45,961 bases of DNA from an uncultured Pelagibacteraceae bacterium. Lineage in GTDB: Bacteria > Pseudomonadota > Alphaproteobacteria > Pelagibacterales > Pelagibacteraceae. Under the pieces are notes generated by a model that was given only the letters and a program-made list of their open reading frames with translations, was not told the DNA's origin and searched no databases. Below are positions 34,363 to 42,783 of this stretch, in pieces. A program made the translations under genes and the position numbers. Position 1 is the stretch's first letter. Each line of letters opens with the position of its first letter. Location: positions 1 to 45,961 of the forward strand of contig CACAYM010000007.1 in NCBI GenBank assembly GCA_902536765.1, in the 5' to 3' direction.

Positions 34363-35478
34363 ATGGTTTCGTCTAAAACAATTGTTAACAGCTGGAATGA
34401 ATGGGATCCTTTAAAACATGTTATTGTTGGAAAAGCTGATGGTTGTTGTATTCCCGCGCCTGAACCAGCCTTAGATGCTAAAGTGCCTGAAGATTCTGAT
34501 ATGAAAGGACAACACGGACCTAGAACAAAAGATACAATTGATAAAGCAAACGAGCTTTTAGATAATTTTGCATCTTTGTTAGAAAAAAGAGAGATTAAAG
34601 TTGATAGACCTACTCCAATTAACCATAACCAAAAAATTTCAACGCCAGATTGGGAGGCTGATTGCATGTTCGGCTGTATGCCGGCTCGAGATATAATATT
34701 AACAGTTGGAAATGAAATGTTAGAGGCAACTATGAGTTATAGATGTAGATGGTTTGAGTATTTAAATTACAGACCCTTATTACAAAAATATTTTAATGAA
34801 GATCCAAACATGAGACATGAGATTGCACCAAAACCAAGGTTAACAGATGCAGATTACAGAAAAGATTATTTGTCCGATAAAATTGGTGTTCAAAAAAGAT
34901 TAAAATGGGCTGAAGATAAATTTTTTGTAACTACCGAGGAAGAACCGTTATTTGATGCTGCAGATATATTAAGATTCGGAAAAGATTTAGTTGTGCAGCA
35001 TGGATTTACAACTAACTTAAAAGGTATTGACTGGTTAAGAAGACATTTCAAAGATCATAGAATACACGCAGTAAACTTTCCAGGTGACCCTTATCCTATT
35101 CACATCGACGCAACCTTTACTCCAATCAGAGAAGGTTTGATAATTAACAATCCACAAAGAAAAATTCCAAAAGATCAAAAAAAATTGTTTGAGGATAATG
35201 GTTGGCAAATTATAGACTCAGCACAACCAGCTCACAATTCACCTCCACCTTTATGTTATTCATCCGTATGGTTATCTATGAATGTATTAGTTTTAGACCC
35301 AAAAACAGTATGTGTAGAAAAAAGTGAAGTTTACCAAGCAGAACAACTAGATAAGCTTGGAATGGAAGTAATTCCTGTAGAGCTTAGAGATGCATATGCA
35401 TTTGGCGGTGGATTACATTGCTGTACAGCAGATGTTTACAGAGAAGGGGTGCTTAAAGATTATTTTCCAAAACAATAG
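34363..35478 (+). CDS. Glycine amidinotransferase (AGAT-like)
   Basis: A 371-residue member of the amidinotransferase family, close in layout to vertebrate GATM. Conserved segments: VNSWNEWDPLKHVIVGKADG near residue 8; STPDWEADCMFGCMPARDIILTVGNEMLEA near residue 92; FDAADILRFGKDLVVQ near residue 198, with a catalytic Asp; PYPIHIDATFTPI near residue 242, with the catalytic His; and GGGLHCCTADVYREG near residue 348, with the nucleophile at about Cys353. The family moves an amidino group from arginine to glycine (guanidinoacetate and ornithine) or to other amines, as in cyanobacterial CyrA. Acceptor is not decidable here. It follows a DMT transporter by 3 bases and abuts the convergent gene at 35479. 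Confidence 0.9.
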   Translation: MVSSKTIVNSWNEWDPLKHVIVGKADGCCIPAPEPALDAKVPEDSDMKGQHGPRTKDTIDKANELLDNFASLLEKREIKVDRPTPINHNQKISTPDWEADCMFGCMPARDIILTVGNEMLEATMSYRCRWFEYLNYRPLLQKYFNEDPNMRHEIAPKPRLTDADYRKDYLSDKIGVQKRLKWAEDKFFVTTEEEPLFDAADILRFGKDLVVQHGFTTNLKGIDWLRRHFKDHRIHAVNFPGDPYPIHIDATFTPIREGLIINNPQRKIPKDQKKLFEDNGWQIIDSAQPAHNSPPPLCYSSVWLSMNVLVLDPKTVCVEKSEVYQAEQLDKLGMEVIPVELRDAYAFGGGLHCCTADVYREGVLKDYFPKQ

Positions 35479-35706
35479 TTATTCAGGGTTTTGTTTTAAA
35501 TATTCAATATAATCAATTACTTCATTAAATTTTTCGTCTTCTATATCTTTATAGCTCTTTTTAAATTTAGATTTAATACAAATTGCTATATGTGCGTATG
35601 GGTTTCTACCATTTGGGTGATTTGGGTGTTCTGGCAGTTTTCCTTTTAAATAGTCTCCAGCTTCCTGGATTATTTTCCAAAGCTTAGCGGAGTTTTCTTT
35701 TTGCAA
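35479..35706 (-). CDS. Small hypothetical protein with HPNHPNGRNPYAHI motif
   Basis: A 75-residue soluble protein, TTG start, with no signal peptide. The central segment GKLPEHPNHPNGRNPYAHIAICIKSKFKKSYKDI is rich in His, Pro and Asn and looks like a conserved functional or DNA/metal-binding patch. It is flanked by an amphipathic N-terminal helix and an acidic C-terminal helix (FNEVIDYIEYLKQ). I do not recognise a characterised family. It starts 4 bases after the coiled-coil gene stop and ends at the base next to the amidinotransferase stop, fitting a real gene in dense packing. Confidence 0.65.
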   Translation of the reverse strand: MQKENSAKLWKIIQEAGDYLKGKLPEHPNHPNGRNPYAHIAICIKSKFKKSYKDIEDEKFNEVIDYIEYLKQNPE

Positions 35707-35710
35707 ATAC

Positions 35711-36442
35711 TCAGTTTTTTGTTGTTTTGTCTATATCAAAGGTTTTTAACCTGTTTGCTAATTCCTCTTTAACCTCTTTTTCCTCTACTTCTTGCCTTTT
35801 TAAGCTCTCAAGTTCTCTTCTTCTTAATCTTTCTTCTCTTAATCTTTCTTCCTCTTCTTTCATCTTTTGTTCTTTATCAAATTTTTCTTCCCATTCTTTA
35901 ATTTTAATATATTCGAGCTTCTTTTTTCTTTCTTCCTCTTCTTTCATAGCTTTAATAGCTTTATATTTTCTTCTTTGATCTCTTAACTCTTTGTTTTTTT
36001 GTTCCTCTTCTCTAACTTTTAAATCTATGTCTTTCCTGTTTTGCTCTTCTTCTCTTAGTTTAAGTTCTTTCTCTTTTGATCTTAATTCTTTGTTATATAA
36101 ACCTTGTTCTTCTTCTCTTTTAATTAGTCTTTCATTTTCGGTTTTTATCTTTTCCTCTTTTAGTTTTAGTTCTCTCTCTTTATTTTTTAAGTCTTCTTCT
36201 TTGGATCTAAATTTATCTAAATCTTTCCTTAATTGATCTTCTCTTAATTTTAAATCCTTTTTTTCTTTTATCAGATTATTATTTTCCTCAAGCTTACGTA
36301 GTTTAATTTCCTGAATTTTTTTTTGTTCCTGATTTTTTTTATAACTTGAGTATGCCGAACTTAATGACCGCGCAGTAAAGGAGGCAATTTTTGATAAATT
36401 ACCCTTACTTTTTGACTTTGAATTTTTTTTTTTTCTAGCCAT
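35711..36442 (-). CDS. Highly charged coiled-coil protein
   Basis: A 243-residue protein. A very basic N-terminus (MARKKKNSKSKSKGN) and a short Ser/Ala helix precede about 190 residues of nearly uninterrupted Glu/Lys/Arg/Leu coiled coil (about residues 40-230). Degenerate repeats such as KERELKLKEEK, KEKELKLREEE and DLKVREEEQ recur about every 20-30 residues. It has no signal peptide or membrane segment. A structural or nucleoid/nucleic-acid-associated role is conceivable from the basic head and long rod, but this is speculation. Low complexity makes homology searches unreliable. It is followed on the same strand by the small protein at 35479-35706. The 108-base spacer upstream (36443-36550) is T-rich and likely holds its promoter. 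Confidence 0.75.
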   Translation of the reverse strand: MARKKKNSKSKSKGNLSKIASFTARSLSSAYSSYKKNQEQKKIQEIKLRKLEENNNLIKEKKDLKLREDQLRKDLDKFRSKEEDLKNKERELKLKEEKIKTENERLIKREEEQGLYNKELRSKEKELKLREEEQNRKDIDLKVREEEQKNKELRDQRRKYKAIKAMKEEEERKKKLEYIKIKEWEEKFDKEQKMKEEEERLREERLRRRELESLKRQEVEEKEVKEELANRLKTFDIDKTTKN

Positions 36443-36550
36443 TTTTATTTTTTTTCTATTTCAGCAAAAAAAACCATGATTAACAAGAGTTAGATTAATT
36501 TTTTTTAATATTAATTTGAAATATACACAACTTGAAGTAGAGAATTTTAT

Positions 36551-37903
36551 TTATGTAATTTCTTTTTCAACTACCTTCTCATCTTTCTTTTTTATAACAA
36601 CACCCTTTCTTTTAAGCATTTTTTGAACTTTTTCTGAGTATGGTTCATCAATATGCTCTGTTACAGGGTTTAATTCCATTCCTAAAGGTGTAATAGTTTG
36701 TGGCATAGGAGTAAATTGAGAGTCTGGATTATCAACAACTGCTCTTACTTTCATTCTGTAAACTCCAAAAATTCCTATAGATGCGTGAAAAATTATTAAA
36801 TATATAAAAAAACCATTAGGACCCACGAAATCCATAAAAAATGAGCATAAAAATGGACCTATCATTGCTCCTAAACCAAAAGCAAATTGTAAACCAGCTC
36901 CAGCAGCAACAAATTTTTCCTTAGGAATAAAATCGTTTGTGTGTGCAAATATCAAAGCAAACATTGGAAGACTGCAAAATGAAAATAAAATTACAAAAAA
37001 GTAAAACCAATATTTTGGAGTTGCTAAACCCTCAGGCATATATATTTGAGATGAAGCAAATATTGCACAAAAAGCAAAAAAAGATGATCCGAATGTGCAA
37101 TAAATGATCACTAATCGTCTATCTAACGCATCAGATAATTTACCTATTGGCCATTGCGAAATTGCACCAGATATTGCAACTAAGAAGGTTACAATAGATA
37201 TTTCAAAAATACTAAAATTCATTGATGCTGCATAAACTGCCAGCATAGAAAATAAAGCTGAATGTGTAGACCCGATTAATAGTGAGCTTACCATTCCAAA
37301 AGGAGAAGTATCAAATAGGTCTCTAAGTTTCATGCCCAAAATTCTTTTGAAAGTAGGAGGTTTTCTTTTTGTAAGCAATATAGGTATCAGAGATAGTGAC
37401 ATAATAAGAGATACTAGAATAAATGGTTGAAAGTTTTCAGGCTTGCTAAAGTTAATAAAAAACATTCCTAGAGCCATCGATCCATAAAGAACAATCATAT
37501 AAATAGAAAGAACACTTCCTCTATTTTTGTTGCTAGACCTGTCGTTTAACCAACTTTCAGCAACTGTGTATAAAGAAACCATACTAAAACCAGTGACTAT
37601 TCTTAAAATAAACCAGGTAAAAGGGTTTACTATTATTGAATGAAGAAGAATTACAACTGATGCAACAGATGCAAAGGCTGCAAATACTCTTATATGGCCG
37701 ACACGTGAAACTAAATTAGATATAGTTTTTGCTCCCACAAAATAACCAATATAATATCCCGATAACATAAAACCAGTTGATATTAAGCTAAAATCCTCTC
37801 TTACTGCTCTTATACCTAATAAAGATCCTTGATAACCATGAGCAAGCATAATTAGTCCCATTCCTAAAAATAGCGCCCAGGAGTTATTAATAATCTTATT
37901 CAT
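36551..37903 (-). CDS. MFS transporter (YcaD-like)
   Basis: A 450-residue protein with 12 predicted membrane helices. The N-terminal half has LGMGLIMLAHGYQGSLLGIRA and YYIGYFVGAKTISNLVSRVGHIRVFA, the second matching the MFS loop 2-3 motif. AESWLNDRSSNKNRGSVLSIYMIV near residue 115 resembles the YcaD group. The central loop includes SQWPIGKLSDALDRR near residue 244, the second-half signature. A 60-residue Lys/Glu-rich cytosolic tail ends the protein. Substrate unknown. It lies 50 bases downstream of a DMT gene on the same strand. Confidence 0.87.
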   Translation of the reverse strand: MNKIINNSWALFLGMGLIMLAHGYQGSLLGIRAVREDFSLISTGFMLSGYYIGYFVGAKTISNLVSRVGHIRVFAAFASVASVVILLHSIIVNPFTWFILRIVTGFSMVSLYTVAESWLNDRSSNKNRGSVLSIYMIVLYGSMALGMFFINFSKPENFQPFILVSLIMSLSLIPILLTKRKPPTFKRILGMKLRDLFDTSPFGMVSSLLIGSTHSALFSMLAVYAASMNFSIFEISIVTFLVAISGAISQWPIGKLSDALDRRLVIIYCTFGSSFFAFCAIFASSQIYMPEGLATPKYWFYFFVILFSFCSLPMFALIFAHTNDFIPKEKFVAAGAGLQFAFGLGAMIGPFLCSFFMDFVGPNGFFIYLIIFHASIGIFGVYRMKVRAVVDNPDSQFTPMPQTITPLGMELNPVTEHIDEPYSEKVQKMLKRKGVVIKKKDEKVVEKEIT

Positions 37904-37953
37904 TTCAGCGTGAGTATTCTTTTTATTTAAAAAAGCAAGTAGTTAATTTTAAT

Positions 37954-38814
37954 TTATGTTTTTTTTAAGGCTAGAAAAGAGTGTATTGCGATAGTAATAA
38001 TTATTATAATTCCACCAATTATTGTTTCGAGACTAGGTCTTTCATTTATAACCATCCAAACCCATATTGGACCAATTATTACTTCTAATAAGAAAAACAA
38101 ATTTACTTCTGCAGCTGTAATAAATCTTGGAGCAATAGTCACAAGTACAAATGGTATAGCAACACATAAGACACACATTAATGGAACTATAATAATATCT
38201 GAATCAACTAGATTGAAATTTTTTACAAATATAAATGCAAAAGCTGCAGTACCAAGTTTTCCTATTACAGCCGCGGGGACTAAATCTCTATTTTTGGCGT
38301 ACCTCGCAAGGTTTGCATTTATTGCAAGACCAAGCGCTGTAATAAACCCAAATACATCACCCAAAATATTTCCTAACTTCACTGAATCGTAAAATATAAA
38401 TGTCACAGATAAAAAAGTTATTATTATTGCTAACCATGTTTTCTTATCTGGAGCTTCTTTTAAAAAAAAAGCTCCAAGAAAAGCAGAAAGCATTGGAGCC
38501 ATAGCTACCATTATAAGAGTATTAGCTACACTTGTATTTTGAATAGAAATAATAAAAGTAACATTACATACTGAAAAACTTATTGCATAAAATATTCCTG
38601 TATATCCAATATTAATTAAAGCTCTAAAAAAATTTGTTTTATAAAATAAAATTAATCCAAAAAGAACAACAATGAATGGTATAAAACCTCTGTAAAATAA
38701 TAGCCCCCATGTTTCTATGTTGCTTAATCTTATAAGTAGAGAGTCTGGTGTAATAAATAAAACACCAATAAAAGCTAATAGAGAACCCTTTTTTTGATTA
38801 GATAGATTTTGCAT
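37954..38814 (-). CDS. DMT-superfamily (EamA) transporter
   Basis: A 286-residue protein with ten helices and two EamA repeats. GSLLAFIGVLFITPDSLLIRLSNIETWGLLFYRGF begins it, NTSVANTLIMVAMAPMLSAFLGAFFLKEAPDKKTW ends repeat 1, and FFLLEVIIGPIWVWMVINERPSLETIIGG ends repeat 2. It is the third EamA protein in the window. The first 17 bases of the gene overlap the end of the YyaL-type gene, so it is translationally coupled to it. Substrate not predictable. Confidence 0.87.
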   Translation of the reverse strand: MQNLSNQKKGSLLAFIGVLFITPDSLLIRLSNIETWGLLFYRGFIPFIVVLFGLILFYKTNFFRALINIGYTGIFYAISFSVCNVTFIISIQNTSVANTLIMVAMAPMLSAFLGAFFLKEAPDKKTWLAIIITFLSVTFIFYDSVKLGNILGDVFGFITALGLAINANLARYAKNRDLVPAAVIGKLGTAAFAFIFVKNFNLVDSDIIIVPLMCVLCVAIPFVLVTIAPRFITAAEVNLFFLLEVIIGPIWVWMVINERPSLETIIGGIIIIITIAIHSFLALKKT

Positions 38815-40747
38815 TTATATATTCTTCCACCTGTTCTGATGATTTGAGTTTTTCAGAACAAGTTTGATTTTTACAAATCAAAATAAAACTTTCGGCATTA
38901 TCTTTGTGAATAAAAGTTGCCTTTTCAAAGTATTTTTTTAGTAATTTATTTTGTAAATCCTTAAAACTTTTATCATTTCCAAAAAAAGTAAAGGTTATGT
39001 TTTCATTACAAATATCTAGAATTTTTATATAGCTAAACATTTGTGAGTAAGCATTATTAATAGATGAGTGAAACGATTTTTTAAGAATATCAATTTTATT
39101 TTTCCAAGAAATTTCCTCTGTAATATTAAAAAGTTTATTACAAACTAGTAAAAATATACTATTTCCATTTTGTATATTGTTATCTATTAGATCAATAGGT
39201 TGAACAAATAAATCATTAGATTTTTTTATATTCTTTTGCAAGACTTGGTTTTCATCATTATAAAAAAGCTCCCATGCTTTTTCCAACAATATACAACATT
39301 GATTTAATGATTTTTTATCATTTGTGATTTCATAAACACTTACAAGCAATAAACAGAAATACACATAATCCTCTAAGAAAACATCAATTTCTTCTCTTTT
39401 TTTGTCATAACAATGAAACAAATTATTCTTTAAAACGTTTTGGATTTTATTTAAGTAATCAATAGCTATTTTAAAAATTTCTTTATTTTCAAGGACTATT
39501 GAGGAATGAAAAATAGTGTAAATCCAATAACTGTTTAAATCTGTTTGAGTTTTGTGATCAAAAAGAGGTTTTACTCTCTTGTTTCTCTCCTCTAAAAGTT
39601 TGTTCTCTATCTCTTCAATTGCCTCTAATTCAGTATTATTTAATATTACTCCTGATCTTTCAACCAGAATATTATTTCCTTCGAAATTACCAGCTTCAGA
39701 TATTTCATATTTCTTATTAAATAATTCAAAATCTTCTTTTAAAATATTTTTAATCTCTTGATACTTCCAAATATAATATTTACCTTCAATACCTTCACTG
39801 TCAGCATCGTATGCCGAACCTAATAAATTATCTTTATTATTAAATTCTTTATTTATAAAATTTATACTTTGTACTAATTTGGATCTAAAATATTTATTTT
39901 TGGTATTTTCAACATAAAAATTTAAAAGTCTAACAAACAAAATATTATCATAAAGCATCTTTTCAAAATGCGGAACTACCCATTTATCATCAACAGTATA
40001 TCTTGAAATGCCACCTCCTAATTGATCATAAATTCCTTTAGAACAAATATTTTTTAAAAGTTTCTCAGTTACCTCATAAAATTTTTTCTTTTTATTTTTC
40101 AAATAGAAGTAAAATATCGTATCGAAAACATAAAACTGAGGAAACTTAGGTGCACCTTGAAATCCACCATTATCATTGTCCATATATTGTAAAATTTTTT
40201 CTGCAAAAGGCTCTAAATCCTGATTAAGGATAGCATTTTTTGAATTAATTTCATTAAAGACCATTTTAATCTGTTCAACTTGGGAAATAATTTTTTCTCT
40301 ATTTTCTTCGTATACTTTTGAAACGTTCTCTAAAACTTTTGTAAAACTTGGTCTACCATGCATTTCTTTTGGCGGAAAATATGTACCCCCAGTAAAAGGT
40401 ACAGCATTCTCATCTAAAAACATTGACAGCGGCCACCCGCCTTGAGTACCAGTTAGAATACCTAAACATCTTTGAAAAATATAATCTAAGTCAGGTCTTT
40501 CTTCTCTATCAACTTTGATATTAATAAATTTTTCATTTAGTATTTTAGCGGTTGTTTCATCTTCAAAACTTTCATGCGCCATCACATGACACCAATGACA
40601 ACTGGCATATCCAACACTTAAAAATATTGGTTTTTTTTCAACTTTTGCTAATTTAAGTGTTTCTTTATTCCACGGCATCCAATTTACTGGATTATTTTCA
40701 TGTTGCTTAAGGTATGGACTTTTTTCGTTTTTAAGTAGATTAACCAA
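38798..40747 (-). CDS. YyaL/SSP411-type thioredoxin-domain protein (DUF255)
   Basis: A 649-residue protein. The N-terminal thioredoxin-like DUF255 domain has NEKSPYLKQHENNPVNWMPW, then SVGYASCHWCHVMAHESFED with the CHWC redox motif at Cys50/Cys53, VDREERPDLDYIF and GGWPLSMFLDE. The rest is an (alpha/alpha) barrel like N-acylglucosamine 2-epimerase/glycosidase folds, with GAPKFPQFYVFD near residue 198 and GGGISRYTVDDKWVVPHFEKMLYDN near residue 244. Function of the family is uncertain; human SPATA20 is a relative. The C-terminal third (from about residue 450) is less conserved and AT-driven. Ten bases separate it from the HD gene upstream. Confidence 0.9.
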   Translation of the reverse strand: MVNLLKNEKSPYLKQHENNPVNWMPWNKETLKLAKVEKKPIFLSVGYASCHWCHVMAHESFEDETTAKILNEKFINIKVDREERPDLDYIFQRCLGILTGTQGGWPLSMFLDENAVPFTGGTYFPPKEMHGRPSFTKVLENVSKVYEENREKIISQVEQIKMVFNEINSKNAILNQDLEPFAEKILQYMDNDNGGFQGAPKFPQFYVFDTIFYFYLKNKKKKFYEVTEKLLKNICSKGIYDQLGGGISRYTVDDKWVVPHFEKMLYDNILFVRLLNFYVENTKNKYFRSKLVQSINFINKEFNNKDNLLGSAYDADSEGIEGKYYIWKYQEIKNILKEDFELFNKKYEISEAGNFEGNNILVERSGVILNNTELEAIEEIENKLLEERNKRVKPLFDHKTQTDLNSYWIYTIFHSSIVLENKEIFKIAIDYLNKIQNVLKNNLFHCYDKKREEIDVFLEDYVYFCLLLVSVYEITNDKKSLNQCCILLEKAWELFYNDENQVLQKNIKKSNDLFVQPIDLIDNNIQNGNSIFLLVCNKLFNITEEISWKNKIDILKKSFHSSINNAYSQMFSYIKILDICNENITFTFFGNDKSFKDLQNKLLKKYFEKATFIHKDNAESFILICKNQTCSEKLKSSEQVEEYINAKSI

Positions 40748-40756
40748 AGCTTAATC

Positions 40757-41314
40757 CTAAGAATGACTGTAAGGCTTTCTAGAAAAAATTCTTTTCACCA
40801 TTGGTTCAAATTTACTTAATGGTAAAGACTTATAATTTGGATCAAATGATGCTTGATCATATTTTTCACAAAAATCAACACATGCTTGATAGTACTTATG
40901 ATTTTTATATTTGTCTCTTTTATTTCTATCTCCTCCAAAGTGATGAGCATAATAGTAGGTTTGAAATTCTCCGTGCTTTTCGATAATCCAATGAGTTTTT
41001 TCAGAGACATAAGGTTTAAGCACTGATGCAGCATATTCAGAATGATTCATGGGAGCGAGTTCATCTCCTATGTCATGTAGAAGAGTGGCAACAATCATTT
41101 CCTCGCTTTCTCCAGCCTTAAATGCTCTAGTAGCACTTTGAAGAGAATGTTCCAATCTAGAAACTTTATATCCCTCTAAAGTATCAGTCAAACCAGACAT
41201 AAACTCTAAAATTCTTTCTGCAGTTTTACTCGCATAATCTTTTTCATGCTTATCTAATAATAGATAATCATCTTTTGTTCCTTTTTTCATCTCTGTGAAA
41301 CTTACTTTTTTCAT
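40757..41314 (-). CDS. HD-domain protein resembling the PhnZ/TmpB mixed-valent diiron oxygenases
   Basis: A 185-residue single HD domain. Candidate metal ligands read in order: His56 (RLEHSLQSA), His80-Asp81 (LLHDIGD), His91 (MNHSEYAA), His114 (EKHGEF) and Asp153 (EKYDQASF). This six-ligand set and the LEHSLQ segment recall PhnZ, TmpB and myo-inositol oxygenase, which use an HD-fold diiron centre to cleave C-P or C-C bonds with O2. A plain HD phosphohydrolase is the alternative. No phosphonate gene lies nearby: it overlaps the purF stop by one base (TAATG) and precedes the yyaL-like gene. Substrate is unknown. Confidence 0.75.
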   Translation of the reverse strand: MKKVSFTEMKKGTKDDYLLLDKHEKDYASKTAERILEFMSGLTDTLEGYKVSRLEHSLQSATRAFKAGESEEMIVATLLHDIGDELAPMNHSEYAASVLKPYVSEKTHWIIEKHGEFQTYYYAHHFGGDRNKRDKYKNHKYYQACVDFCEKYDQASFDPNYKSLPLSKFEPMVKRIFSRKPYSHS

Positions 41315-42783
41315 TAGTTGTTTGATCCTGTGCTTAATAAAGATAATTGTGTGACTTTGTCCTCTCCCAATTCATCAATAATTTTTACTGGGTAATCACC
41401 TGTAAAGTAGTGATCAGTTAATTGAGGATAATTATCATTTCTATTTTCAAATCCCATTGCTTTATATAACCCATCAATACTTAAAAATTTCAATGATTTA
41501 GCTGAAATTATATCTCTTATTTCTTCCACACTTTTATTTGCAGCTAAAAGTTCTTTTTTAGTTGGCATATCAACACCATAAAAGTCAGGAAATTTTATTT
41601 CTGGGCTGGCTATTCTAAGATGGACTTCTTTTGCTCCTGCATCATAGAGCATTTTTACTATTTTAGAAGAGGTGGTACCTCTTACAAGTGAGTCATCAAC
41701 TAATATAATTTTTTTATCTTTTATTACGGAGTGATTTGCATTTAATTTTAATTTTACACCTAAACTTCTAATTTTTTGCGATGGTTCGATAAATGTTCTA
41801 CCTACATAGTGATTTCTAATTAAACCTAGATCAAAGTTAATTTTCTTTTGTTGTGCATAACCTAGTGCTGCTGCATTACCTGAGTCAGGTACTGGTACAA
41901 CTAGATCTGCATCAATCTCTTCTTCTTTTGCTAATTCCGCACCAAAACTTTTTCGATATTCATATGCGGTTTTACCATTTAAGATACTGTCTGGTCTTGA
42001 AAAATAAATATATTCAAAAACGCAAGGTCTTATTTTTTTTGGCGGGAATGGTTTAATACTCTGTAATTTACCATCCTCAATACATACTATTTCACCATTC
42101 TCTACATCTCTTAAGTATTTTGCTCCAATAATATCTAGAGCACAAGTTTCAGATGCTAAAACATAAGAGCTTTTTAATTTTCCGATAACCAAAGGTCTAA
42201 TCCCAAACGGATCTCTTGCTCCAATTAAAATGTTTTGTGTTAATACAACTAAAGAATATCCTCCTTGGATTTGAAACAATGCATCAATTACTCTATCTAC
42301 TGTTTTTGATCTTTTTGATCGTGCAATAAGTTTTACGATTGTTTCGGTATCAGATGTCGTATAAAAAATTGAACCTTCCTCAACCATTTTTGTTCTTAAC
42401 TTAATTGCGTTGGTTAAATTTCCATTATGTGAAACGCCTATACCACCAGCATTAGTATCAGCAAAGAAAGGCTGTATATTTCTTAATGTCGTTCCTCCTG
42501 TAGTAGAATACCTATTATGACCAATTGCAAATTTTCCTGGTAAAGTTTTTATAACCTTTTCTTTGCTAAAATTATCTCCCACTAAACCAAATCGTTTTTC
42601 TGAATGATATTTATTACCATCAAAAGATACTATTCCACATCCTTCTTGACCTCTATGTTGGAGTGCATGCAATCCTAAAGCCGTAAGTGTTGATGCATCT
42701 GAATTATCACTAATTCCAAAAACAGCACATTCTTCTTTTAATTTTGGGTTATATATCTGAAACTTTTTCTTTAGCATCTTCAT
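41314..42783 (-). CDS. purF: Amidophosphoribosyltransferase
   Basis: A 489-residue enzyme for the first committed step of purine synthesis, PRPP + Gln to phosphoribosylamine. The N-terminal Ntn glutaminase has a short propeptide and the nucleophile at about Cys19 (KEECAVFGI), then HALQHRGQEGCGIV, GHNRYSTTG and GVSHNGNLTN. The PRPP site is IILVDDSLVRGTTSSKIV near residue 360. Clustered cysteines typical of the Fe-S form (B. subtilis type) were not obvious beyond FRPCVFEYIYFSRPDS-like IRPCVFEY. The start (ATG 42783) overlaps cvpA by 35 bases; an ATG six bases further in is an alternative. The cvpA-purF order is conserved in many proteobacteria. Confidence 0.96.
   Translation of the reverse strand: MKMLKKKFQIYNPKLKEECAVFGISDNSDASTLTALGLHALQHRGQEGCGIVSFDGNKYHSEKRFGLVGDNFSKEKVIKTLPGKFAIGHNRYSTTGGTTLRNIQPFFADTNAGGIGVSHNGNLTNAIKLRTKMVEEGSIFYTTSDTETIVKLIARSKRSKTVDRVIDALFQIQGGYSLVVLTQNILIGARDPFGIRPLVIGKLKSSYVLASETCALDIIGAKYLRDVENGEIVCIEDGKLQSIKPFPPKKIRPCVFEYIYFSRPDSILNGKTAYEYRKSFGAELAKEEEIDADLVVPVPDSGNAAALGYAQQKKINFDLGLIRNHYVGRTFIEPSQKIRSLGVKLKLNANHSVIKDKKIILVDDSLVRGTTSSKIVKMLYDAGAKEVHLRIASPEIKFPDFYGVDMPTKKELLAANKSVEEIRDIISAKSLKFLSIDGLYKAMGFENRNDNYPQLTDHYFTGDYPVKIIDELGEDKVTQLSLLSTGSNN

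Noticed and set aside
35727..36236. Long Ser/Leu/Phe-rich plus-strand frames opposite the coiled-coil gene
   Set aside because: They are mirror frames of the Glu/Lys-rich repeats. Composition follows directly from the complement, and they have no start context of their own.
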